From assembly GCF_025399195.1 (NCBI RefSeq), contig NW_026252100.1:124001-188000 (forward strand): DNA of 64,000 nt, written 5' to 3'. The position numbers and the translations under genes are program-made. Of the stretch, positions 47,059-56,937 are shown in pieces. Source of the stretch: Umbelopsis ramanniana AG (lineage: Eukaryota > Mucoromycota > Umbelopsidomycetes > Umbelopsidales > Umbelopsidaceae). The notes under the pieces are model-generated. The model made no database searches and had not been told where the DNA came from. It saw only the letters and a list, made by a program, of their open reading frames with translations. How positions within the stretch are numbered: position 1 is the first letter of the stretch; the number at the start of each line of letters is the position of its first letter.

Positions 47059-49367
47059 TTATTGTCCTTCTCGAAGTTTACCCCATTCTCGACCTTTGGC
47101 TATCACGATGACGAGCAAGCCAGACGAGAGAAAGAGCACACCGCCGCAAATGGTATAAAGAACGCCGTCGCCCAAGGCATCGTCAATAGCGGATGCAATC
47201 AAGGCACCGATTCCCGCCATAAGGTATCGAACAAAGTTGTTGCAGGCTGTTGCTGAGGCTCCACGAGTACGGAAGCAATCCACAAGATAAGCCGTAATGG
47301 CGACATTGGGAATCATCAAGGCAAAACCGACTGCAGAATACCAGGTGAGTACAAAGGGATCTGCACACAATTGTTAATGCAAATCCACACTTACGGAAAA
47401 ATTGACAAACAAGCCCCCATGCAAAATGAACGTTCATTTTAATGCACCAGCCGTAAGCAATGAAAGCAAGACCTTCAACAGCAATGGAGGTCCACATAAC
47501 CCAGCCGCCCAATCTCTGTTCAGGCCAGCTTTCGCCATTGGCTTTGGCCACTCTGGAACGATAAAGTTTGTCTGAATAACGACCACCGAAAAGGCCGCCT
47601 GACATCGCCCCAATGGCTTGAGGGAAATAGCATAGTCCAACAATGCCACTGGAAAGTCCGTATTGCAGTGTATAAGTACGAGTGAATGTAGTGTTGACCA
47701 GATAGAAGAACATAAATCTGTGAATGGAGAAAAGATTCGCGTATGTTTATGTCAGAACCCAACTTTTCTATTTCCATACTCAGATCAAAATGCTTACGTG
47801 AAGGCCACAAAGGTGACAACCAGTTGGATGTTTTTGTATCTCAAGATATCCAATGCTTGCAATGGATTGACACGGCGCTTCTTTTGCGTAGGAGCCGATT
47901 CAACTTCTGTTTTTTCCTTTTCATTGGTGGTAGGTAATTTCTCTGGAGGTGGTGCGGGTCTGAATGTTTCAGGCAGCAAGAAGAAGATACCACACAGCAG
48001 CAGGAACGAGAAAATCACCAAGAACCAAAATGTACTACGCCAGCCCAAACCTTCATTGAGATATCCACCTATAATTGGTCTGCATGGATGATGAGCATTT
48101 GCAATAACCATGCAACACACCAGTAGTCTATTCACTGCACTTACCCTAGAGCAGGTCCAAGAAGAGGTCCAATGGTATACCATGAAAAAGCGCGACCACG
48201 TTCATGAGGGTGGTAAATATCACTGATAGTACCAGCTCCTAGTGACATAACCTGTTGACAATGGGTGAGTCAGAGGTAAAACGACAAGATGTAAAGAGAG
48301 TGATATGTTACCGATGAGGATCCAATAGCGCTAAAGGCACGGAAGGCAATCAGCATGCCGATGTTGACAGACAGAGCGCATCCAATACTGCCAACCACAT
48401 AAATGGAGAACGAAATCAAATAAATGTTACGCCGGCCTAATAGAAATGCCGAAAACGGGTAAACCATTGTCAACAACATATTTGGGAAGCAAGACATTCA
48501 GATCGACAGAATTTTTATTTTCCACTTACCATAGATGTCACCAAAGCTTGCCCACATGAGCGGCTAAAGATTGCAAGGTTTCGGTCAATTACTTAGAAGC
48601 TGCGAGCATGAAGTCAAAACGTCTACCACTTACAAAGAAGGCTGTAAAAAAGGTGAATATGGAAACTGGATGACAAAAGTTTAGAATCGGGGTTTGAAGC
48701 TAGTGCCAGAGCCATTTTTTTTTTCGTTTTATATTTTTTGTATTGGTACTTACGACTGGCATTGACAGCTGTTGCCGTCGTATTAAGCTCTTCTTGCACA
48801 GTGACCAGTGCTGGATACTAATGTTGAAAAAAAAGTGTATGGTATATTTTGAGTTTCAAGTAGCTGAAGTTGATGATAAACAAATCTCACCAACTTACGT
48901 AGATAGTCGACGAAATAGGAGAACTGCGTGTGCGCATTAATGCAGGTCAGTGAGTGTTTTCAACGCAAAGGAGACACGATTAGATTGCTTACTTACATTG
49001 AACCAGCCAAGGCAATGACGGCGGTGATACTGATCTTTTTCTTACTGGAATACGTCTTTGGATCAACGTCCATGTTACTCGATCTTCCTCGCCACCAAGC
49101 TTTTTTAGCGTTAGCAGGCTGCATTATGGACGTATGGGAGGCAGATATCGATGCTGCATCATTATCTGTGCATTTTTGCTTATTGACAGAAGCTAAGCTG
49201 CCAGATTTCTCGTTGTCCGAGTAAACGGATGTAGGTCGGCTAGCTTCTTCGTTGGATAATACCGCAGCCTGTAATTCGGTGACGGCGACTAGATCAGAAC
49301 CGTGTCCAATGTCAATGACAAGATCTTCTTCGATTCTCGTCTTGGACGACTCGTTTTCATCCGACAT
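47059..49367 (-). CDS. Major facilitator superfamily drug:H+ antiporter (DHA1)
   Basis: Twelve-helix proton antiporter, probably plasma-membrane efflux of drugs or organic compounds (family includes Qdr and Dtr1). The start at 49367 opens MSDENESSKTRIEEDL, an acidic N-terminal tail of about 110 residues. Helix 1 is ISITAVIALAGSISPISSTI; helix 2 reaches motif A as FGDIYGRRNIYLISFSI. Motif C-like GPLLGPALGPIIGGYLNEGL follows helix 5. A charged middle loop (KLPTTNEKEKTEVESAPTQK) precedes the second half, which includes LSSGIVGLCYFPQAIGAMSG and GLFGGRYSDKLYRSR. The protein ends EWGKLREGQ. Many introns of 50-90 bp. Substrate unknown. Confidence 0.92.
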
Positions 49368-49653
49368 GGTTTTGATGTAAGAAAGAGAGAAGAGAAACGA
49401 TGATAAATCAAGGGCCCAAAAAAATTTATAGACTAAATGACTCGGATAGCGATTTATCCTCAAAATCTTTTTGGTTCCGACCACTTTATATACCCGTGGA
49501 AATTCGTATAGCCGCTTTGTCACAAACCTTCAGCCACGAGTTCATTGCCACCATTTTATTTTCATGGTCGTACGTTCGCGTTTCTATAACATGGTCTAAA
49601 ATAGTATTGAAATGAACAGTATATATACACATGGGATATGATCCAGCACCTCA

Positions 49654-50644
49654 TCATGTTGACTTGGACTTCTTCTTTGCAATGACATAGTATGTTGTGC
49701 CCAGGTGCCATCGGCTGACCTTCTCAATGTCTAATTCGCGAGTCACTCTTTCGTCTTCAAATACACTCATGAAGTCACGATTCCACCAACAGCCCCATTT
49801 ACTAACGTGTTTGTCGGCGTTCTTGTCCAGTAAATTATTGAGCCAATCGTAATGTGATCGACCGTGCTCGAGCAAGAGAATACGAGCGTCCTCGGAGTCC
49901 TTGCACGCATTGACCATGCCTAGGATGGCTTCGACTGGATCTGAACACGAGCATAATCCAAAGGTATCAATGACAGTGTCAAATTTCATGGGTTTGCCAT
50001 CATCCGTGGTCAAGCTTCCAATTTCCTGCACATCCGCTCGTTTAAAAGCTACAAAGGCTTTTTTGAAATTGCTGTTGTATTCTTCGAATTTCGACTTGGC
50101 TTCCTCTAACATGGAAGGACTCTTGTCGGTGAAAGTAAGGGACGTGACGTGATCAGGTTTATAGTGTTCAAAGTTTCGACCAGTTCCAGCCGATACTTCT
50201 AGAACATCTCCCTAAAATGGAGTGGGGGGTCAGTGACATATGAGAGGCGAGGACGTGGAAAATTCATAGTACCTTCGCTTTCCCAATCAACCATCGACGG
50301 AGTAGTCCAATGCCCATCCAAAATTCATCGGTGGCAATCTCCTTGTCATAGTCGGCTGCAATTTTGTTCCAAATCGTGCTTGTATCAAAGTTACCAGGCG
50401 TCAATTCCGAGTCCTCCACTCCTGCTTCTCGTCTTTCAATGTCATTTTGTGTGTCTTGCTTGCTTTTGTAAACTAACATGGTGGTATAAGTAGCTCCAAA
50501 GTAGAGCAATGCTCCTCCAACGACAAGTGGTAGCACCTTTGGCCGGAATCGTGGGTTTGCATCGGCCACTTTGCCTGGTATTGGCTTCAGCACACTGGGC
50601 TGCACCTTGGGTGGCATCCGAATCGGACGTTTGGGTTTCGCCAT
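49654..50644 (-). CDS. OMS1: Mitochondrial methyltransferase-like protein Oms1
   Basis: Inner-membrane protein with a SAM-methyltransferase fold; yeast Oms1 is linked to cytochrome oxidase and coenzyme Q phenotypes. Exon 1 (about 50274-50644) encodes a basic Pro-rich presequence (MAKPKRPIRMPPKVQPSVLK) and a membrane helix (VLPLVVGGALLYFGATYTTM), then YDKEIATDEFWMGIGLLRRW. Exon 2 holds the SAM motif GDVLEVSAGTGRNFEHYKPD, TFTDKSPSMLEEAKSKF, the FDTVIDTFGLCSCSDPVEAI block, and RILLLEHGRSHYDWLNN. About 310 residues. One 60-bp intron. Divergent from GRHPR with 111 bp between starts. Confidence 0.9.
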
Positions 50645-50755
50645 TTCTTGTCTTTGAAAAATAAAGAGTAGTGTGTGTCCTTCAATTTTTCTAGGGATTT
50701 GTGACGCGGAAATTCCTTTCGCCCGCCCTGCCTGCTTCCCTTCTTACCAACTTGC
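50645..50755. promoter_or_regulatory. Very short shared promoter of OMS1 and GRHPR
   Basis: 111 bp lie between the OMS1 start and the upstream GRHPR ATG. The pyrimidine-rich tail CTGCCTGCTTCCCTTCTTACC precedes the GRHPR start. No TATA box seen. Confidence 0.45.
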
Positions 50756-52366
50756 ATGTTAACTGCAATTCGGAAACTCGGACTTGCGACGAACTTTAAA
50801 GCGAACATCCATTTTAAACCATTCCCAAATCCAGCTCCCTGCTCACCTTCTTTATCTCGACCATTTCACTCCAACATGCCACCTCGCGTCGTTGTTACTA
50901 GAAGACTCCCCCCAACCGCTCAAGCTGCGCTTGAAAAACTCGACGCCGATATTTACCAGTGGCAAGAGGATTGCGCTATGCCACGGGAGACCCTACTGAA
51001 GGAAGTCAAGGGTCCGTAAACATCTTCTGATCTAGACTGATAAGAGCAGTTTGGACTTAGCTGACGCCTGCATGACTTTATTCAGGTGCACAAGGCATTC
51101 TATGTATGTTGACAGACAAGGTGGATGATGAATTGCTCGACACTGCTGGTAAGTCGTGTGAGCCATTCCGCGAATTTTCTTCAGATGCGTTTCCTTATAT
51201 GTTATATTGGATCTCCGTGTCCCTACTATGTCACTATAGGCCAGCAATTGAAAGTGGTGTCAACCATGAGCGTTGGCTATGACCATGTTGACATGGAAGC
51301 CATTAAAAAGCGAAAACTTCCTTTAGGGTATACACCGGATGTATTGACTGATGCCACTGCCGATTTAACCGCGTTGCTTACTCTTGCAGCTGCCAGACGG
51401 ATCAAAGAGGTTAGAAATTGTACGTGATTATGAGCAGTTCGGTTTATGGAGATGCTAAACGGCGTTTTTCTATTTAAAAAGAGCATAGATGCCGTTAGAA
51501 ATGGAGAGGTAGGGAATCGTGCAATTTGTAACTCTTTCTGTCAAGGCACCGTAGCTTAACTTTTGTGATAGTGGCGAGAATGGCGTCCCAACTGGCTTTG
51601 TGGTAGCCAATTTACACAAAAGACACTTGGTGTTGTTGGCTTGGGAAGAATTGGTGAAGCAGTAGCCCATCGACTGAAAGCATTTGGTATCTCTCAAGTC
51701 CTTTACAGCGGACGCAGCGAAAAACCTGAAGCATCGAAAAGATTACAAGCTCAGTTCGTCCCGTTCGACGAATTATTAGCAAAGTCCGACTATGTCATTG
51801 TCTGCTGTGCATTGACAAAGGAAACAAAGGAAATGTTCAATTATGACGCGTTCAAGAAAATGAAACGCTCAGCCGTAAGTAGGATGAGCAGGTTGCTATT
51901 TTTGAGAAACATACGAATGGAATAATTTATTGTATAATGGTAGGTATTCGTCAATTCAGCCAGAGGCGGTATAGTACAGCAAGACGATTTAGGTATGGAC
52001 ATATAATTGTACGGATTGGAGGTTCCTGTCGGGCCGAAAAAATGTCTGACGGATGGTTTCTTTCAGTGAGGGCTCTTGAGGACGATTTGATTGCTGCTGC
52101 TGGTTTGGATGTTACTACTCCAGAGCCATTGCCACCCACCAGCAAGCTTTTGCAACTTCCAAATTGCATTGTCGTGCCCCATATTGGTAAGTATAACGCC
52201 GGCTTCGAATAATGAGGACACTCATTCTTGACATTTTTGTTATTGTTTTTTGGATAAATAATTAGGAAGTGCAACCTTGGAAACCCGGGATCAAATGGGT
52301 CTCATGGCGGTTAGGAATTTAGAGGCTGGAATACAGGATAAAGCACTGCCAACGTCAGTATTGTAA
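50756..52366 (+). CDS. GRHPR: Glyoxylate/hydroxypyruvate reductase, two in-frame starts
   Basis: NAD(P)H-dependent D-2-hydroxyacid dehydrogenase that reduces glyoxylate and hydroxypyruvate. The Rossmann motif is [16 protein letters not shown]; catalytic Arg, Glu and His lie in [17 protein letters not shown] and VPHIGSAT. Starting at 50756 gives a 40-residue N-extension with no acidic residue and several Lys/Arg ([20 protein letters not shown], ending LSRPFHSN), like a mitochondrial presequence. The inner ATG at 50876 ([20 protein letters not shown]) gives the usual cytosolic form. Nine or so exons keep phase; the first donor is GTCCGT. About 325 residues from the inner start. It is convergent with the intronless membrane protein, stops 53 bp apart. 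Confidence 0.93.
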
Positions 52367-52419
52367 ATGCTTGTTTAAAAGAATATAGTTGTTGTAATGG
52401 TGATGGTAATCTGTGATGT

Positions 52420-53700
52420 TTACGCATGTGAAAACCAGCGCCATGGTAAGAAGATGTTTGGATGTTGCTTGTAAAGTCTTTGACTTCTATCCTTTCTCGA
52501 TGGTTGTGGGGGGTTGGAGTTGGAGTGTTGAACAATAACGTAGCTACATCGGAGAAGCTGAGCCATCGAGCAGGCGCATAATCCACATTCGAAACGCCCT
52601 TGTAGATACACGTTCTCGTGTGTTCTAATAGCCCAACGTACTGCATGCTGAACTTCTTCAGTCGAACCGTTTGTTAAAACGTACATTTGAACATTCTTTG
52701 TTCTTACAGCACGGTCAGTTGTACTATGGACAGCCTCCCATCCTGCAAGAGGAACTTCCTGTTCGTAGTTTGCTGAAGTGTTTTCCATATCCTTTCTGTT
52801 GCCAAACCTGTCGCATTTGCGATGTCTTGCATTATATGATTCCCTAATTCGGTGAACACAGCTGTTCATAGTAGGGCCAACGACATAGCTTCCTGGTTGG
52901 GCGCCGAGAACAAACCGTCTTACAGCGTCTCGATCGGATGGAAAGTAGACAGTTCGACCGATGATGCAAAATAAGTAGGTCGCGGCAAACGATGTACCAA
53001 TCAAGACGGGTACAACGCTGTACCAAGAGGCTATAGAGGCAATAAGGGTGACATATTGCTGGAATACATCGCCTCCAATGAAAGCCATATTGAAGATTTG
53101 AGAGATCAAGGTCTGTGTAATGTTGGTCACTAATGAGCTGAAGTAGCTTTGGTTTGCTGTACAGAGTGTTCGAATGACACTCCACTGGCCACAGGAGAGA
53201 ATATAAATCAAATCCAATCTGCGTATGAATGGCGGTATCAACCCACGGCTCTTGTCAATAGACACTGAGATAATGCTTGCGATACAGAATGAAAACAGCA
53301 AAGAGGCTAAGGAAAGCAAGCCATAGTAAATCGAGATTACTTGTCTTGGCGCCTGAAGTTGATAATTGAAAAGCCCAAATATTGTCATCGTTGCGCTCGA
53401 AATGATGCACGTGCACAGGATAAAGACTCTGAAACCTCGATATTTTCGCCGCTTCTTTCCAGCAAAGGTGGTTTGGACAGGAACACCAGTTACTGGATGG
53501 CAACGAGGTATATATTGCAACCATAGTTGACCAGCAACTTTGTCTTCATCCGTTACTGGCAGAAAGTCTTTATCTTGGCATACTGTAGATACCTCGCTAT
53601 AGACGGTACTGTTTCGATCGATCGATACGATGGTTTCTGTATGGGATTGTACTTTATCTAGATCTGACTTTTCGTTATACTGGTAGTCCGTTTTCGACAT
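52420..53700 (-). CDS. Uncharacterised intronless multi-pass membrane protein
   Basis: Not recognised. A single 426-codon frame, in a window where almost every gene is interrupted. N-terminal 70 residues are polar (MSKTDYQYNEKSDLDKVQSH), then PRCHPVTGVPVQTTFAGKKR leads to hydrophobic helices: GFRVFILCTCIISSATMTIF, VISIYYGLLSLASLLFSFCI, a weaker segment near LDLIYILSCGQWSVIRTL, and YVTLIASIASWYSVVPVLIG followed by TSFAATYLFCIIGRTVYF. Roughly the last 180 residues are soluble and contain WEAVHSTTDRAVRTKNVQMY and CGLCACSMAQLLR. Promoter side faces the region 53701-54177. Codon use looks like that of its neighbours. Confidence 0.72.
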   Translation of the reverse strand: MSKTDYQYNEKSDLDKVQSHTETIVSIDRNSTVYSEVSTVCQDKDFLPVTDEDKVAGQLWLQYIPRCHPVTGVPVQTTFAGKKRRKYRGFRVFILCTCIISSATMTIFGLFNYQLQAPRQVISIYYGLLSLASLLFSFCIASIISVSIDKSRGLIPPFIRRLDLIYILSCGQWSVIRTLCTANQSYFSSLVTNITQTLISQIFNMAFIGGDVFQQYVTLIASIASWYSVVPVLIGTSFAATYLFCIIGRTVYFPSDRDAVRRFVLGAQPGSYVVGPTMNSCVHRIRESYNARHRKCDRFGNRKDMENTSANYEQEVPLAGWEAVHSTTDRAVRTKNVQMYVLTNGSTEEVQHAVRWAIRTHENVYLQGRFECGLCACSMAQLLRCSYVIVQHSNSNPPQPSRKDRSQRLYKQHPNIFLPWRWFSHA

Positions 53701-54177
53701 GGCGACATGAAGACGATGTTGTAAAAGTAGAGTGGTGTGGCAACAAATAAGAAATTGAATTTTTTTAAGTCGGCTGGTGTTGAATTGCGCAGTAACATCA
53801 TCTTGCCCTATCCAGGAATCTGGCCCAAGCCTTAAAGATCACTTGCATGGAACATTTTAAAAGGTTCGGTATATCTCAACACATTTATTGTCGACTCAGT
53901 TTTATAAAGAAAAAATCGAAGCTGTATTTACAGGGCAATGGTAAGAAAGAACTGGCAGGGAGGAAAGCAGCAACTGAGAACAATAGGTTACTTTGAAAAC
54001 TGGAGTATTTTCAAATATAGAAAGAATACAAATGGTTCCAATAGAAAGGTGGTGGTGTGGACCCTTGCAAGCCTTTGGAAGGCATATAGCCTTTGCAAAG
54101 TGCTAATGGAGATGTTGAAAAAAAAAATGTAGTATGAAGGGAATTGAGTGAATAAAAAGAAGACCTCCCAGTAACGT
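53701..54177. other. Intergenic region upstream of membrane protein gene
   Basis: The spacer of 477 bp contains the promoter of the membrane protein and the 3' trailer of RAD6. A short open frame (53938-54132) has no recognisable domain. Confidence 0.45.
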
Positions 54178-55020
54178 CTATTCCCATGATGTTTCGACAA
54201 TTTCCCTAACCCGTCTGACATATTCTTTGCGATTCTCCCTGTACAAATTAGCAGCCTCTGCATTGGCAGGAGAGTTAGGATTGGGATCGTGAAGTAGCGA
54301 TTGAATACTGGTTAGAATGGCTGCAACATCGTAGGTTGGGCTCCATCTGTTCTGAAGAATGTCAAGGCAAAGTTCTCCATTGGCGTAAACGTTCTGTTGA
54401 TCAAGATATATTACGTTACCAACGACATAACAAACAAATGCTTAAGCAAGCGGGATATTTACCGGATGAAACATTTTGCTGACGAATTTGACTGAAGGGG
54501 GCTTATTGGGCTGGATTGTAAAATAGTAAGTTGATCAAGCTCAACCTTGGCTAGAAAGAAAATAAGGCCACATTGAAAACAAAAGGTTTACTTACATAAG
54601 TTTCGTCGAACTGAAGGACAAGCTTGAAAGTTCCATCTTCAAAGGGAGTTTCCGCTATAAGAAGGGTATTAGGACAAGGGCTTCAATGGCTGCTGTCCAA
54701 TTGAACAGTCATTTTTTGAACTACTCACCAGGACCAAAGATAACTGCATTCCATAGCATAATGTTATCTGGGCATGGGGCACCTGCATTAAGAAGGTCAG
54801 CAATAGTCATTTAAACTGGATCGACGAAAATGTTGCAAATCATACCAGAGATTCCAGCTGTGTGATCGATGAGAATGGCACAGTAGACGTTTAGTAAGAC
54901 AGGCTGAACTTTGGCATGGGTTCCACTTGTGATTCAACAACAATTTGAAAGCTTACCAGGCGGATCCTTTTGGAGCCTCTTGAAATCTCTCATAAGACGT
55001 CTTCGACTTGGAGTTGACAT
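54178..55020 (-). CDS. RAD6: E2 ubiquitin-conjugating enzyme Rad6/Ubc2
   Basis: Transfers ubiquitin to histone H2B and PCNA with Bre1/Rad18 ligases. The start [20 protein letters not shown] is the Rad6 signature. Further blocks: [60 protein letters not shown], and the active-site cysteine in [20 protein letters not shown]. The end is [13 protein letters not shown], without the acidic tail of S. cerevisiae Rad6, so closer to animal and fission-yeast forms. Five or six exons; the second is a short one encoding AGISG. About 150 residues. Divergent from the expansin-like gene. Confidence 0.96.
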
Positions 55021-55224
55021 GAATTTTACTATGTATTTGGGGGTAAAATGGAAAGCCAAATCCACTTGCGCGGCCGCCTTAAAAATGTCAGCCAGTCTGA
55101 CTAGTTTGGATAGATCACGTGCCGCGAGTAGGGGTTGCAGCGGCGTTTCTCCCAAAAAAAAAAATGCGTGCGGCTGCAAAAGGAAACTGAGCTCCCAAAA
55201 TTAATTGCGCTGCCGGTTCCTGAC

Positions 55225-56263
55225 ATGTCTGCAATTGTCAAACCATTGCCGGTCATCCAGGACACGCCTCTGACCAAGACAGATCAGCATCTACAGGGTC
55301 AACATATATACAATAGCAACATCTCGCCAAGTCAATACCATGAGCTAGCATCAGAAAAGGACATGTCAACATCTGGTCCGAGTACGAAGAGTAACGTTCT
55401 GTCGAGATTTTTGGCTAAGTCAAAATATAGACTATGGATCTTCATAGCATCCATAATTTTGGTGTTATTGGCCATTATTCTCGGAGTACTCGGTGGTCTG
55501 GGAAAGCTGTCACCCCACAGTAGCTCAGATCTAGCCGTTAGTGGACCATCTATCGGAGCAACCAAGTATCCAGGCACCAGCAATGGAACAGCTACTCCAG
55601 GTCATTTTGATATGTATGGATCTGGAGACGGAACTTACTATGGTACATAGCTTTGCTCAATTTAAATACTGCATAAAATAGCTCCTCATCTTTTTTTGTC
55701 ATGTACTAGATCCAAGCGTCGGTATCACCGCATGTGGTACTTCCAACCTAGCCACCGACATGGTTTGTGCTTTAGTACGTATTTTCCGTATGATACTAAA
55801 ACCTGATTGCTTTGAAACTAACCTACCCACCAAAAAGAATTATATTGATTATGGAACTTATGCCAACCCGAACGATAGCCCAGTTTGTGGTAAGTAAAAA
55901 GTGCATTATCGCCAGTTTCTCCTTCATAATGCACATGGCTGATCAACCTTCGGCTCCAGGTGCATGCATTGAGGTAACAGGTCCGCTGGGCACAGTTCAA
56001 GTTACCATACAAGATAAGGTACGCGAATTAATTTAATCATTGAAATTCGAAGAAATATACTAATAAGATTGACTGTGCGATTGTTTATCAGTGTCCAGGT
56101 TGTGGACAAGGTTTGTGCGCATGATCGCTTTGTATGTTCTCGTATGCATTGCGCTTACCAATGAAATATTTGATTAGGATCGCTGGATTTGACTCCATCT
56201 GCTTTCAACAAGATTGGAGACCCGACGCAAGGGAGAATTCCTGTCAGTTGGAAGCCCTGCTAA
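55225..56263 (+). CDS. Membrane-anchored double-psi beta-barrel (expansin/RlpA-like) protein
   Basis: Predicted type II membrane protein with a cell-wall-facing barrel. The start at 55225 (MSAIVKPLPVIQDTPLTKTD) gives a cytosolic segment of about 70 residues, then a helix WIFIASIILVLLAIILGVLG, a Ser/Gly/Thr-rich stalk, and the barrel: VGITACGTSNLATDMVCALN, VCGACIEVTGPLGTVQVTIQ, DKCPGCGQGSLDLTPSAFNK and VSWKPC. Six cysteines in the barrel fit disulfide pairs of the family. The residues LDL stand where expansins often have HFD. Four short introns keep phase. An upstream in-frame ATG at 55135 is less likely, since it sits within an A run near RAD6. Function in wall remodelling is inferred. Confidence 0.85.
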
Positions 56264-56821
56264 AACGGCCGAGCTACACTACAGCATAAACACGACACTC
56301 TCAACTCATATTTCACCCATCATTTACACTCTTACATTGTAATTATTGTATGCTTTTTTTATTTATTGTACCCTGCATATCCAATCTGCCAATTTTGTAC
56401 TCGAACTACCTAAATAACCGCAAAAATAAAGCAAAAAAGCATCATGTCGTTCACTCATGTGAATTTCGTATACTGAGCATTGGTGACTGCACACAATTAT
56501 ACATAACCAATAGCGCGCAGTGTATCTCTTATGCGCGGCTAAAAAATGCAGTATACAATAGAACCACATCGTTCAATATACATTTAACAATTTTTATGTT
56601 AGTAGCTCCCAACCTCATTGCAATGTCACTATTTCAAAAGCTTGAAGAGTGATTATAGGACAGGAAGAAGAGCAATTCATAAGTAATGAAAAGAAACTTT
56701 GGAAGGAAGGGACAGATAATAAAGCAACCAGTAGGACACACTTCTTATAGACTAGAGCGATCATGATGTCAAGCTGCTGAGGGTTGCAGCATTTTGACAC
56801 GTCGGACCGCATCACGCTTCA

Positions 56822-56844
56822 ATGCGTGACAAGCAGTCACGCAT
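56822..56844. promoter_or_regulatory. Perfect 9-bp inverted repeat upstream of HAP5
   Basis: ATGCGTGAC and GTCACGCAT flank a 5-base spacer. A third TCACGC copy lies at 56812-56817. The arrangement fits a dimer-binding site about 95-115 bp upstream of the HAP5 ATG. Factor unknown. Confidence 0.5.
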
Positions 56845-56861
56845 GAAATCGGCTGTGGCCA

Positions 56862-56890
56862 CGTGCACCCTTGAAGAAATTGGCGCGCCA
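56862..56890. promoter_or_regulatory. CACGTG, inverted CCAAT and GGCGCGCC cluster upstream of HAP5
   Basis: CACGTG (E-box) lies near 56860-56865, ATTGG (CCAAT on the minus strand) at 56879-56883, and the palindrome TTGGCGCGCCA at 56880-56890, which overlaps E2F-like TTGGCGC. All fall within 80 bp of the HAP5 start. Because Hap5 itself is a CCAAT-binding subunit, autoregulation is possible but only inferred. Confidence 0.45.
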
Positions 56891-56937
56891 TTTCTTTGCG
56901 AACTTCACTAACTGCCGTTCATTTCTGCGCCGACATC

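Larger units (their letters stand above)
56264..56937. other. Intergenic region with HAP5 promoter elements
   Basis: The spacer of 674 bp holds the 3' trailer of the expansin-like gene and the HAP5 promoter. The promoter-proximal part has several palindromic sites, listed separately. The rest is A/T-rich with no supported gene. Confidence 0.5.
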
